Assembly: GCF_037577855.1 (NCBI RefSeq)
Contig: NZ_JBAKFX010000035.1
Coordinates: 1 to 45,805, forward strand
Source: Dethiothermospora halolimnae
Lineage (GTDB): Bacteria > Bacillota > Clostridia > Tissierellales > VENL01
Direction: 5' to 3'
Length of the DNA: 45,805 nucleotides
Part shown: positions 16,078-24,355 of the stretch, piece by piece
Position numbering within the stretch: position 1 is the first letter of the stretch
Layout of the letters: each line of letters starts with the position of its first letter
Made by a program: the position numbers and the translations under genes
Notes under the pieces: generated by a model
Seen by the model: the letters and a program-made list of their open reading frames with translations, nothing else
Told to the model about the DNA's origin: nothing
Databases searched by the model: none

Positions 16078-16492
16078 GGTAATTCTCCTTCCTACTTCTT
16101 ATCTTAATTATAAATAACATTATTATAGGAGATATTAAATAAGATGTTGTCTGAAGTAGTAATATTTCTCTGCCATATCCCATCAATGCCAATAATACTC
16201 CTATGGCAAGTATTATACTACTTAAAATAATAAAGGAAATAAGACTTAATATATTCTTTCGTTTATTATTAATTACATCAACTTGTTTAAATACAGCATT
16301 TACTTTTTCATACTCTATTGGTATATCTTCGTCAAATATATCTAACTCCTCTCTTACTTGGTTTAATTCTTCCCAATACTTCATACATTGACTACAGTTA
16401 TTAATATGACATTTTATCTCTTCAGTCATTTTATCTTCACCATAAAAAATGTCTATAAGTTTACTTTTATATTTATCACAGTTATTACCCAT
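16064..16492 (-). CDS. Zinc-finger (zf-HC2) anti-sigma factor (YxlC position)
   Basis: A 142-residue membrane-anchored anti-sigma factor. The N-terminal cytoplasmic part has the ZAS motif HINNCSQC (His-x3-Cys-x2-Cys) at about 29-36, with an upstream Cys at about residue 4. Two membrane helices follow at about 80-102 and 108-128. It should bind and silence the ECF sigma factor encoded just upstream. I choose ATG 16492, nine bases after GGAG; the ATG at 16498 is only three bases from it. It overlaps the sigma gene stop, so production of the pair is coupled. Confidence 0.9.
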   Translation of the reverse strand: MGNNCDKYKSKLIDIFYGEDKMTEEIKCHINNCSQCMKYWEELNQVREELDIFDEDIPIEYEKVNAVFKQVDVINNKRKNILSLISFIILSSIILAIGVLLALMGYGREILLLQTTSYLISPIIMLFIIKIRSRKENYHGRT

Positions 16493-17018
16493 TATCATCC
16501 ACTCCTTTCATTTGGAGTTTTATCTTTTCTATACAATAATGAAGTCTTGATCTAACCGTTCCAACTGGACATTCCATAATATCTGAAATTTCTTTATAAC
16601 TATAACCATAATAATGTTTTAATATAAATACCTGCCTCTTTTCTTCCGGTAGCCCATTCAATATGGATTTTACTTTTTCTACTTCAGTTTTATTTATTAT
16701 AAATTCTTCTAAATTTTTTGCATCGGTTAAATTTTTATCTTCATCTCTAAAAGTTATTCTCTTATCCTTTCTTAGTTTATCACGATATAAATTTTTAGCA
16801 ATAGTAATAAGCCATGTGGAAAATTTACCGGTAGATTTATACTTTTTTATGTTAATTATAGCCTTCATCATTGTTTCTTGAGTTATATCATCGGCTATTG
16901 TCTCATCTAAAGTTAATTTAATTAAATATCCCTTTAATATAGAGTAATTGCTCCTTAAAAGCTTTTCCATGGCATCCTTGTTTCCTTTTTTTGCTTTTTT
17001 AATTAATTTTTCTTCCAA
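16485..17018 (-). CDS. ECF RNA polymerase sigma factor, SigY-type
   Basis: A sigma-70 family ECF factor of 177 residues. Region 2 is at about 10-85 (AMEKLLRSNYSILKGYLIKL, DITQETMMKAI, FSTWLITIAKNLYRDKLRK) and region 4 at about 115-170 (LPEEKRQVFILKHYYGYSYKE, CPVGTVRSRLHY). I set the start at TTG 17018, six bases after GGGAGGG (within 17024-17033). The ATG at 17036 is too close to the predicted -10 box (17041-17046): transcription should begin near 17034. Gene order (sigma, anti-sigma, membrane protein, PLDc_N protein, ABC ATPase, permease) matches sigY-yxlCDEFG. Autoregulation is expected from the promoter shared by both halves of the locus. Confidence 0.92.
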   Translation of the reverse strand: MEEKLIKKAKKGNKDAMEKLLRSNYSILKGYLIKLTLDETIADDITQETMMKAIINIKKYKSTGKFSTWLITIAKNLYRDKLRKDKRITFRDEDKNLTDAKNLEEFIINKTEVEKVKSILNGLPEEKRQVFILKHYYGYSYKEISDIMECPVGTVRSRLHYCIEKIKLQMKGVDDNG

Positions 17019-17040
17019 GAGCAACCCTCCCTTCATTAAT

Positions 17041-17067
17041 ATAACGGATAAGTTATCAAAAAGTTCA
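17041..17067 (-). promoter_or_regulatory. Autoregulatory ECF-type promoter of the sigma gene
   Basis: Minus strand: TGAAC (17067-17063), 16-bp spacer, CGTTAT (17046-17041), followed by ATTAATGAA. Nearly identical in sequence and spacing to the site at 15574-15600. Confidence 0.78.
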
Positions 17068-17071
17068 TTTT

Positions 17072-17275
17072 TTATATTACGGAGATTTCATTATCCTCTA
17101 GGTTTCAAAAGGACATTTTATAATTGTCTTAGGGACAGGGCATGCCCTGTCCCTACATCTTTATATTTCTTCTTTCTTCTTTACCCATTCTTCTTTAATT
17201 AAACATAGCTTCGACTTCAGTCGAAGGTTTCCTTATCTATTCTTTATTCTCTATTTTTTATTTTTTAGTTTTTTA
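17072..17275. repeat. Composite repeat block upstream of the sigma gene
   Basis: GGAGATTTCATTATCC with CTCTAGGTTTC (about 17081-17106), palindrome B GGGACAGGGCATGCCCTGTC (17132-17153), family C tract (17160-17198), D hairpin CTTCGACTTCAGTCGAAG (17209-17226), then TTTCCTTATCTATTCTTTAT and similar T/A tail to the stop of the coiled-coil gene at 17276. Confidence 0.8.
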
Positions 17276-17938
17276 TTAAGATTTTTCATTTAAAATAAGT
17301 CCACTATAATCTATGCTTTCCATACTATCGTATTCCCTATCAAAGTATTCTTTTCCAGGCCCTTTTATACTTTTAAAACCTTTATATAACCTTTTAATCA
17401 TTATTCTTATTGGTTTTAATAACTCCTTCATCCTCTCTTTATCCAAATTAGACATATTATTCATAAATATAGTTTCATTTATATTTAGTTCCTTTTCCCT
17501 ATTTTTTTCTATACCTATATTATTTAAGTCTTTCTCAAAATCTAATATAATATTATTTATTCTAACTGCATGATCAGTATGTAAATGCTTATCAAACTTT
17601 TCTAAAGCTATAATTGCTTTATTGTATTTATCTATTAATTCCCTCATGTTTTCCAGTGCCCATTCTTTATTTTCCTCAATATTTTTTATCGCCTTTTCAA
17701 GATTCCTCTCATGATGATAGAATTTTCTGTATTCTTCAGTCAATTTTTCTAGTTTATCATAAAATTCATCGGATGCAATAAGATGATTTACCGATGAATA
17801 CCCCACATTATTTTCGACTCTATTTACCGGTTCAACAGGTCCTATATTTCCAGTATTACTTACACTTCTTGTTCTATCTACATAACTGTTTCTATATCTA
17901 TGTTTCCCCATGGAAGATGTCTTTTTTATTTTAGCCAT
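17276..17938 (-). CDS. Coiled-coil hypothetical protein
   Basis: A soluble 220-residue protein with no signal peptide. The first 55 residues are basic and disordered-looking (KTSSMGKHRYRNS, RSVSNTGNIG). Residues 55-150 are helical and rich in E, K and N, suited to a coiled coil (YDKLEKLTEEYRKFYHHERNLE); residues 160-200 are basic helices (LDKERMKELLKP, RLYKGFKSIKGPGKEYFD). I do not recognise the family. Start ATG 17938 has GAGAGGTG six bases upstream; the GTG at 17947 overlaps that site. It stands alone, with repeat blocks on both sides, and its stop codon directly abuts the repeat tail. Confidence 0.78.
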   Translation of the reverse strand: MAKIKKTSSMGKHRYRNSYVDRTRSVSNTGNIGPVEPVNRVENNVGYSSVNHLIASDEFYDKLEKLTEEYRKFYHHERNLEKAIKNIEENKEWALENMRELIDKYNKAIIALEKFDKHLHTDHAVRINNIILDFEKDLNNIGIEKNREKELNINETIFMNNMSNLDKERMKELLKPIRIMIKRLYKGFKSIKGPGKEYFDREYDSMESIDYSGLILNEKS

Positions 17939-18058
17939 TTTTATCACCTCTCTACATATATACCCCCAATCTTTATAATTAAGAATTAATTACAAAGTCA
18001 GGAACAAGTTTGGGATTAATTATTTATATTATTATATATCGGTGATAATAGATTAAAT

Positions 18059-18106
18059 AATTAATAATTAAGGTGCTGAGTGTACTCAGCACCTTAATTA
18101 TTAATT
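18059..18106. terminator. Long perfect palindrome, terminator-like
   Basis: Perfect 23-bp arms (18059-18081 and 18084-18106) separated by GT; the GC-rich core is AAGGTGCTGAGT. It is flanked by AT-rich DNA and lies downstream of the DMT transporter gene on the minus strand. It overlaps a degenerate palindrome A (18104-18130). Confidence 0.65.
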
Positions 18107-18302
18107 GGGAGATTTTAAATCCCCCAATAACAGAATCTATATCGAAGAGTGAATTCTCCCTATATCTTTCACAGTAATATTTCTTCTTTCTTCTTTCTTC
18201 TTTACCCATTCTTCTTTAATACGTCACTACATAATTTAATTTTGCGACTGTAAGGAGTAAAATCACCTTATCTATTCTTTATTCTCTATTCTTTATTCTC
18301 TA
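18104..18302. repeat. Composite repeat block supplying the DMT transporter 3' end
   Basis: Degenerate palindrome A (18104-18130), a CGAAGAGTGAATTCTCCC segment (about 18143-18160), family C tract with an extra TTCTTTC unit (18176-18212), then TTTAATTTTGCGACTGTAAG and the CTATTCTTTATTCTC tail (18224-18302). The last part is shared almost base for base with 19486-19556. Confidence 0.75.
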
Positions 18303-19250
18303 TTATTTATTCTTTGTATCTATAAGTTTTTTCCTTTTATAGTTAACAGCTATTATTCCAACAGAAACTAATAATAAGGCTATAACCATATAGCTTGTTA
18401 ATTTCTCTCCCGGTAAAAATATTACTGATAACAATGATCCCGATACCGGTACAATAAATTTATATAAACTTATCTCTCCAGCTTTATTATATTTGAGTAA
18501 TGTATACCATAAAGAAAAGGCGGTGGCTGATAAAAATGCTGCATAAAATAGTAATCCCCAAGCCTTGGGTGTAAATGTCATAGCATCTGGGCTAAGTCTT
18601 GGGTATCCAATTAATAATAGAACTAAAGAACCTAAGAACATTTGCCATCCAGTTACTAAAAATGGATGAACCCCTTTAGATATCCTCTTAGCAAGTATTG
18701 TTCCAAATGCACTAACAAGGCCTGCCATAATTAAAAATCCTTCTCCCATAAGGGAAAATTCTAAATTGAAACCACCTTTCCCTATATTAACCAAGAAAAT
18801 TCCTAAAAATCCCGAAATAAGTCCTACCACTTTTTTCAGATTCATCTTATCATCATGATATACAAAATGGGCCAATAAAACCACAAAAAAAGTTCCTATT
18901 GATGCCAATATAGCTCCCTTTATTCCCGTTGTATTTGCAAGGCCATTATAGAAGAAGAAATATTGTAGACTTGTTTGTAATAATCCTAAACCAAAAAGCT
19001 CTAATAATACCTTTCCCTTTACTTTTAATGAATGCTTAATAAAAAATACCAGTACTATGAATAATAATATTGAAGCTATAAAAAACCTCATACCCGCAAA
19101 TACCACCTTAGCATTTAAATCTCCAGCCTCCATTCCAAGTTCAATATAACTTGTTTTTAAAACAGGAAAAGCACTTCCCCATAATACACAACATATAAGG
19201 GCTATAATTACTACTGTAATTTTATTAGTAAAAAGTTTTTCTGTATCCAT
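18303..19250 (-). CDS. EamA/DMT-family transporter
   Basis: Drug/metabolite transporter of 315 residues with ten predicted helices and two EamA repeats (about 12-145 and 160-300). Typical features are CCVLWGSAFPVLKTSY in the first helix and FLSATAFSLWYTLLKYNKA in the second repeat. The start is ATG 19250 with GGTGGTG in front; an ATG at 19265 overlaps that site. The C-terminal TKNK and the stop codon are encoded by the dispersed TTCTTTATTCT repeat tail. Substrate unknown; members export amino acids, metabolites or drugs. Confidence 0.9.
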   Translation of the reverse strand: MDTEKLFTNKITVVIIALICCVLWGSAFPVLKTSYIELGMEAGDLNAKVVFAGMRFFIASILLFIVLVFFIKHSLKVKGKVLLELFGLGLLQTSLQYFFFYNGLANTTGIKGAILASIGTFFVVLLAHFVYHDDKMNLKKVVGLISGFLGIFLVNIGKGGFNLEFSLMGEGFLIMAGLVSAFGTILAKRISKGVHPFLVTGWQMFLGSLVLLLIGYPRLSPDAMTFTPKAWGLLFYAAFLSATAFSLWYTLLKYNKAGEISLYKFIVPVSGSLLSVIFLPGEKLTSYMVIALLLVSVGIIAVNYKRKKLIDTKNK

Positions 19251-19289
19251 TGCTATCACCACCATTTCTCCATATTAAATTTTATGACC

Positions 19290-19554
19290 ACCAAACGGAC
19301 AGGGCTTCCCCTGTCCCTACGTTTTTTTATTTATTCTTTCTTCTTTACCAATTCTTCTTTAATAATCGTAGGGTCTTGGCATGCCCAGACCGACTTTGAT
19401 GCCATAGGTTTCTAGTTGCACCTTCCCCACCTCTTCATACGGCAGGGGCCTGAATATATTCAGGCCCTACAGATAGTTTATCTCTACAATTTAATTTTAC
19501 GACTGTAAGGAGTAAAATAACCTTATCTATTCTTTATTCTCTATTATTTATTCT
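19290..19554. repeat. Composite repeat block with three B-type palindromes
   Basis: Palindrome B GGACAGGGCTTCCCCTGTCC (19298-19317), family C tract (19327-19363), an imperfect B (GGTCTTGGCATGCCCAGACC, 19372-19391), a third B with arms GGGCCTGAATA (19446-19467), then a TTTAATTTTACGACTGTAAG segment and the TTCTTTATTCTC tail (19486-19556) that enters the ABC exporter gene's last codon and stop. Confidence 0.75.
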
Positions 19555-21294
19555 TTATTTAACAAGGTCCGGTACATACCCTTTAAACTGAGAATTATAA
19601 AGCTCAGCATATAAACCCTTATTTTCCAACAATTCCTCATGGGTTCCCTTTTCTTGTATACCTTTATCAGTAAGTACTACTATTTCATCGGCATTTTTTA
19701 TAGTTGATAATCTATGGGCTATTACAAGGGTTGTTCTTCCCTTTGATAATCTTTCCAATGCCTTTTGAATTATTATTTCTGTAGCATTATCTAGTGCTGA
19801 AGTAGCTTCATCTAGTATAAGTATAGGAGGATTCTTTAAAAATACTCTAGCTATGGATAATCTTTGTTTTTGTCCTCCAGATAACATTATACCCTTCTCC
19901 CCTATATAAGTATCATATCCATTTGGAAGGTTCATTATAAAGTCATGTATATTTGCATTTTTAGCGGCCTCGATTATTTCATCATCTGTTGCATCTATAT
20001 TTCCATAACTTATATTTTCTCTAATAGTTCCTGTAAATAAGAAAACATTTTGTTGTACTATCCCTATATTTTCCCTTAATGATTTCATAGTAACGTCTTT
20101 TATATTTTTACCATCTATAAGTATTTCTCCTTCATCTAGATCATAAAATCTAGGTATTAAATGACAGAGAGTGGTTTTTCCTCCACCTGAAGGTCCAACT
20201 AGAGCTAAGGTTTCTCCTTCTTTAATCTCTAAATTTATATCACTAAGTACAGTGTTTTCATCATTTTCATAGCTAAATGTTGCATTATTTACTTCTATTT
20301 TTCCCTTTACTTCTTCTATATCTACTGCATATGCTTTATCTTCAATATTAGGTTTTATACTGGTTATTTCTGTAAACCTTTGAAATCCTGTCATACCATT
20401 TTGATACTGTTGTACAAATGCAGCCAGTCTTCTTATTGGTTGTAAAAAGAAGTTAACAAATAATAAATAAGATGCAAAAGTCCCTTCATCTATTAATCCT
20501 TTTGCTGCGAAGATACCTCCAGCACTTATAACCACTAAGTTAAGGGCCTTTGTGAAAAACTGTATCCCCGCAGTAAACTCTGCCATGGCTTTAAAGGCCC
20601 ATTCCCTAGAACCTCTAAACTCCCTGTTACCTTCATCAAACTTTTCCATTTCGTATTCTTCATTGGTAAATGCCTTTGAAACTCTTATTCCAGATATACT
20701 ATTTTCTAACTGTCCATTTACCTTTGCTATTTTCTTTCTAACACTCATAAATGCAGCATGCATTTTTTTCCTCTTTGAAATTGTAAACCATAACATTAAT
20801 GGTATAAATGCAAAGATTATAAGGGTAAGTCGCCATTCATAGGTAATAAGTATTGAAAAAGATCCCACAAGCATAACAGCTGATATAAATAAGTCCTCTG
20901 GACCATGGTGGGCAAGTTCCGATATCTCCCTTAAGTCACTTACTATTCTAGACATTAAATATCCAGTTCTTGTTTTATCAAAATAGCTAAAGGGCAAGGT
21001 CTGTAGATGTCCAAATATGTCTCTTCTCATGTCATATTCCATTCTTACACCAACCACATGTCCCCAATAATCAACTATGTACTGGAATATACACCTAATT
21101 ATATATATTATAATCAATAAAACTGTTACCTTTACTATAAAACCTATATTCCCTTCAGGAATTGCATTATTTATAAACTCTTTGGTTACAACCGGAAATA
21201 TCAAGTCTATTCCTGCAATTAAAAATGCACATATCATATCAATAAAGAATAATTTCTTATGGGGTTTATAATATTGTACAAATTTCTTAATCAT
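19555..21294 (-). CDS. ABC multidrug/lipid exporter (fused TM and ATPase)
   Basis: Half-size exporter of 579 residues that should work as a homodimer. Six membrane helices in residues about 15-310 (MsbA/BmrA type), then the ATPase: Walker A GPSGGGKTT at about 366-374, Q loop GIVQQNVFLFTGT, signature LSGGQKQRLS, Walker B PILILDEATSALD and H loop VIAHRLSTI. Start ATG 21294 has AAGGAGGG. It begins 15 bp after the MarR gene and is co-transcribed with it. The final Lys codon and stop fall in the repeat tail. Substrate unknown; the MarR context suggests inducible drug efflux. Confidence 0.94.
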   Translation of the reverse strand: MIKKFVQYYKPHKKLFFIDMICAFLIAGIDLIFPVVTKEFINNAIPEGNIGFIVKVTVLLIIIYIIRCIFQYIVDYWGHVVGVRMEYDMRRDIFGHLQTLPFSYFDKTRTGYLMSRIVSDLREISELAHHGPEDLFISAVMLVGSFSILITYEWRLTLIIFAFIPLMLWFTISKRKKMHAAFMSVRKKIAKVNGQLENSISGIRVSKAFTNEEYEMEKFDEGNREFRGSREWAFKAMAEFTAGIQFFTKALNLVVISAGGIFAAKGLIDEGTFASYLLFVNFFLQPIRRLAAFVQQYQNGMTGFQRFTEITSIKPNIEDKAYAVDIEEVKGKIEVNNATFSYENDENTVLSDINLEIKEGETLALVGPSGGGKTTLCHLIPRFYDLDEGEILIDGKNIKDVTMKSLRENIGIVQQNVFLFTGTIRENISYGNIDATDDEIIEAAKNANIHDFIMNLPNGYDTYIGEKGIMLSGGQKQRLSIARVFLKNPPILILDEATSALDNATEIIIQKALERLSKGRTTLVIAHRLSTIKNADEIVVLTDKGIQEKGTHEELLENKGLYAELYNSQFKGYVPDLVK

Positions 21295-21308
21295 AAAAAG
21301 CCCTCCTT

Positions 21309-21743
21309 TTAGTCCAATTTTTCTGACAATTCTCTTAAACCTATAACTAATTGATTTACTAATTTACTATCCATATCAGATAGTGAGTTTTTTACAAATT
21401 CATTACTAGCTTTATAACTTATGGCCTTTAATAGATCATCTCCTTTTTTTGTTATTATTACCCTATTGATTCTTCTGTCCTTTTTATCCTTTTCCTTTAA
21501 AATCAATCCCCTTTCTTCTAATCTACTTATCCTTTCTGATATAGTATTTGGAGCCTTATTATGTCTTTTAGCTATATCCGTTATTGTTGGATTTTCTTCA
21601 TATGTATCTAGATGTACCAGCAGATGAAATTGTTCAAGGGATAAGTCATACTTCTGTGCCAATTCATGGTGTTTCTTATGAATGGAGCGGTTTATCTGTC
21701 GTATATATTTAACAATATCTTCAGTTATATATTCTATTTCCAC
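21309..21743 (-). CDS. MarR-family transcriptional regulator
   Basis: A 144-residue regulator with a central winged helix (about 45-105: LSLEQFHLLVHL, TITDIAKRHNKAPNTISERISRLEERGLI, DRRINRVIITKKGDDLL). The start is GTG 21743 with GGAGAGGAATTA upstream. It is the first gene of a two-gene operon with the ABC exporter, in the usual local-repressor arrangement, and the promoter region holds candidate binding dyads at 21772-21790. Confidence 0.93.
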   Translation of the reverse strand: MEIEYITEDIVKYIRQINRSIHKKHHELAQKYDLSLEQFHLLVHLDTYEENPTITDIAKRHNKAPNTISERISRLEERGLILKEKDKKDRRINRVIITKKGDDLLKAISYKASNEFVKNSLSDMDSKLVNQLVIGLRELSEKLD

Positions 21744-21771
21744 TAATTCCTCTCCTTTCCTTTAACATATA

Positions 21772-21829
21772 TCGTGCTACGAACCTTTAGGTACTCTAAC
21801 ATTATATTGAAATATGTAAGAATTGTCAA
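21772..21829 (-). promoter_or_regulatory. Consensus promoter and candidate operator of the MarR/ABC operon
   Basis: TTGACA (21829-21824), 17-bp spacer, TATAAT (21806-21801): a full consensus sigma-A promoter. Just downstream are the dyads ACCTAAAGGT (21783-21792) and TCGT-AGC-ACGA (21772-21782), placed where a MarR dimer would block elongation or initiation. Such a strong promoter is consistent with tight repression. Confidence 0.75.
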
Positions 21830-21888
21830 TATATTTTGGAAAAAGAATAAAAGTCAATAAAAAATAGAGATTTGGTAACACAAAATTA

Positions 21889-22050
21889 GCTGGGGGATTA
21901 CGAATCCCCCAGCCACACAATTGTAATGCAACATATTTTTGATCACACATTACTTTATTTCAATATTAAATTTTATAACCATCTATCGTACAGGGCATGC
22001 CCTGTACCTACATTTTTTATTCCTTCTTTCTTCTTTACACTTTCTTCTTT
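21889..22050. repeat. Palindromes A and B and family C tract
   Basis: Palindrome A with arm GCTGGGGGATT (21889-21913); palindrome B GTACAGGGCATGCCCTGTAC (21988-22007) followed by CTACAT; family C tract (22015-22053) that encodes the final KKKV and stop of the membrane protein gene ending at 22035. Confidence 0.75.
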
Positions 22051-23942
22051 ATATTCACCGTTTCTGCTATCAAAAAAGTATTCATATATATAAAAGCCAC
22101 AACTCCAGTATCATTTATAACCAAGGCTACTATTGATGTGTAAAAAATTAGTTTTGCTTTTCTGGATAGATTCTTAATTTGTAATTTTAGCACAATAAAC
22201 AATGTCTGTAATATCAAGATTATACTCCATGGCGGAATAACCATCATAAATATAAGTTGTTTTACTTTTCTTATTATCATATATAGAAGTTCTTTGTAGC
22301 CCAATACTGAAATTCTATATAATAAACTTCCCCCGTGGCTTTTGTTTACACTGATAAAATCAAAGAAAAAATTCCCTACTATTAATGCTAATCCCATCAT
22401 TATAAAAACAAGAACCATCGGTTTAGTTGATTTCTTACCAAATAATTCAGTATAAATTATTGCTAAAAAAAGTACTATAGATGTTATATACCCTCCTATA
22501 TTAGAACCATATTCATTTGATAGAGCCAATATATTTAGTATATAGATTAAAAATATGAAAAAAAAATATATCTTACCCTTTTTAATTTTTTCTTTCACAT
22601 AAAAACAAACCATTATAGAAGTTACTAACAGTATCCCCATAGCTTCATTGTTTAGTCCATAAAATCTTCCTCCCACCAATACATTGTTATAACCTATAAA
22701 TGTATTATATAAAAATCCCTTATCTATAAATATTCCATAGATCATAAAAATCCAAATAATCATAGACATCTTTTCCACTATATTGATTTCTATCTTAGTA
22801 ATTAATGTGGATAATAATAAAGAAAATAAAACAATACTAGCTATATATAGCGGTATATATTTATATATTTTTAATAGACTCAATATATATGAGCCAGTTA
22901 TTATAATAATTATAGTATTAAAAGTTAATTTCAGATTAAAAGAACTATTATTTTTTTTTATTATATATAAAAGCAATATTATTATTTCAGTGACTATAAT
23001 TATTCCATGTAGTATATATTTTATTATGTTAAGATTAACAAAGGTTCTGAAATTATCTTTAGTTGCTTTTAATAAGTTATCATTTGGAATTATATCTATC
23101 TTATTCCCAACTTGAGTTTTACCATCTATATTATATAAACTTGCTATATGGGGGAATATATCTAGGTTTGATATAAGACCCATCCTTTTTGTAGTTCTAC
23201 TAGTAAGTAGTCCATTATCAGTTGACCTGTTTATATATATTACTGGAGATAATGTAGAATTAAACTTTACATTCATATCTCCATATATATTTTTAGACAT
23301 AATTAATATATTGTATTTATCAAAGGTATCTATATAGTCTTTTAAAATATATATCCTGTCTTTTTTATTTAAAGTATCAATTGATAAAACTAGGACATCT
23401 GCATTATTTAATAATTCGTCGGTTTTTCCATAAAGCCATTGTCTATCATAGATAACTTTATTTTCTCCAATTCCAATCAATCCATTTTTATTACAAGCAA
23501 TTAAAGCCGATGAATCATTTCCCATATAGCCTACTTCTATTCCATTATTATTAAGTACATCTCCAAAAAAACTTATTTTATTAGAAAAGTTATCATAGTT
23601 TCTATTTAAAGCTGACAGTATATCATCATAACCATTTACTTCTAAACTACCATTACTTTTTTTTGATATCCCGTTAAATAAGCCTTCTTTAACATTGACC
23701 TTTCTACTTGTTGCTATGGTCATAAAAAGACTTTCGTAGCTACTTACTTTATACATTCCGTCTGTTCTATTATTTAATATTCCCATAGAGTAGTCTCTTT
23801 TTATAATTTTATCTACTAATTTAAAGTCCAAATCATCTAATATAATCAATATAGTTTTACTTTCTTTATTAAATCCCCTTACATTGGTGCTAACTAAAAG
23901 CAATAGTATAAATATAGATATAAACATTCTCTTTAATCTCAT
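22035..23942 (-). CDS. Membrane protein with extracellular alkaline-phosphatase-like domain
   Basis: A 635-residue protein. An N-terminal signal or anchor (about 5-24) leads to a soluble extracytoplasmic domain of about 270 residues. It starts KTILIILDDLDFKLVD and includes YESLFMTIATSRKVN, DVLVLSIDTLNKKDR and MGLISNLDIFPHIASLYNID, the pattern of the alkaline-phosphatase/sulfatase fold. Metal ligands are not clearly conserved, so it may be degenerate. Eight to ten membrane helices fill residues about 300-625. Such fusions occur in Firmicutes without assigned function; a role in envelope polymer handling is a guess. Start ATG 23942 with AAGGATG. It follows a small membrane gene by 10 bp. Confidence 0.82.
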   Translation of the reverse strand: MRLKRMFISIFILLLLVSTNVRGFNKESKTILIILDDLDFKLVDKIIKRDYSMGILNNRTDGMYKVSSYESLFMTIATSRKVNVKEGLFNGISKKSNGSLEVNGYDDILSALNRNYDNFSNKISFFGDVLNNNGIEVGYMGNDSSALIACNKNGLIGIGENKVIYDRQWLYGKTDELLNNADVLVLSIDTLNKKDRIYILKDYIDTFDKYNILIMSKNIYGDMNVKFNSTLSPVIYINRSTDNGLLTSRTTKRMGLISNLDIFPHIASLYNIDGKTQVGNKIDIIPNDNLLKATKDNFRTFVNLNIIKYILHGIIIVTEIIILLLYIIKKNNSSFNLKLTFNTIIIIITGSYILSLLKIYKYIPLYIASIVLFSLLLSTLITKIEINIVEKMSMIIWIFMIYGIFIDKGFLYNTFIGYNNVLVGGRFYGLNNEAMGILLVTSIMVCFYVKEKIKKGKIYFFFIFLIYILNILALSNEYGSNIGGYITSIVLFLAIIYTELFGKKSTKPMVLVFIMMGLALIVGNFFFDFISVNKSHGGSLLYRISVLGYKELLYMIIRKVKQLIFMMVIPPWSIILILQTLFIVLKLQIKNLSRKAKLIFYTSIVALVINDTGVVAFIYMNTFLIAETVNIKKKV

Positions 23943-23952
23943 AACAACATCC

Positions 23953-24159
23953 TTAATAAATAATATAATTGGCTATAGATAATATCCCTACAGTTATAGA
24001 GAGTAAACCTATAAGTAGCCTTAATGTAAAATAGTTGTCCATAACTATATTATCTTTTTTAGTCAATTTTTTCTTTGAAAATAAACTTTTAAAATCGTAT
24101 ATCTCATCACCTATATTAAAAAAACCTAATAATATAAAAAAAATCCCTACTAAAAGCAT
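23953..24159 (-). CDS. Small membrane protein, first gene of two-gene operon
   Basis: A 68-residue protein with two membrane helices (about 2-15 and 47-67) joined by a basic loop (FKSLFSKKKLTKKDN). No family recognised. The ribosome site is weak (AAGGATTG at a long spacing). It ends 10 bp before the large phosphatase-like membrane protein, so the two are probably co-transcribed and could interact. Confidence 0.62.
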   Translation of the reverse strand: MLLVGIFFILLGFFNIGDEIYDFKSLFSKKKLTKKDNIVMDNYFTLRLLIGLLSITVGILSIANYIIY

Positions 24160-24237
24160 ATATTTTTATCAATCCTTATATAATTTAATTCATACTTTAA
24201 TTGTAGACTAAAACTCATTTAGCTATACACTATTTAA

Positions 24238-24268
24238 GAACAAAGGTAGCTTTGTCCCTTCTTTGTTC
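24238..24268. repeat. Family F hairpin in divergent intergenic region
   Basis: GAACAAAGGTAGCTTTGTCC...TTCTTTGTTC forms a hairpin between the divergent genes starting at 24159 and 24356. It is related to hairpins at 7231, 15600 and 36509. Confidence 0.6.
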
Positions 24269-24355
24269 AATTTTAATTATAATAGTTTTTCCCATATACT
24301 ATATTCCATCCCCTTGTTATAATTAAATTAACTTATATAAAAGGGGGAACTTGTA

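Noticed and set aside
17019..17036. ATG 17036 as the sigma factor start
   Set aside because: It lies only five bases from the predicted -10 box and upstream of the ribosome site; TTG 17018 fits both.
18024..18209. Minus-strand open frame of 61 codons
   Set aside because: It runs across the perfect palindrome and the C tract; composition is that of the repeats and no ribosome site precedes it.
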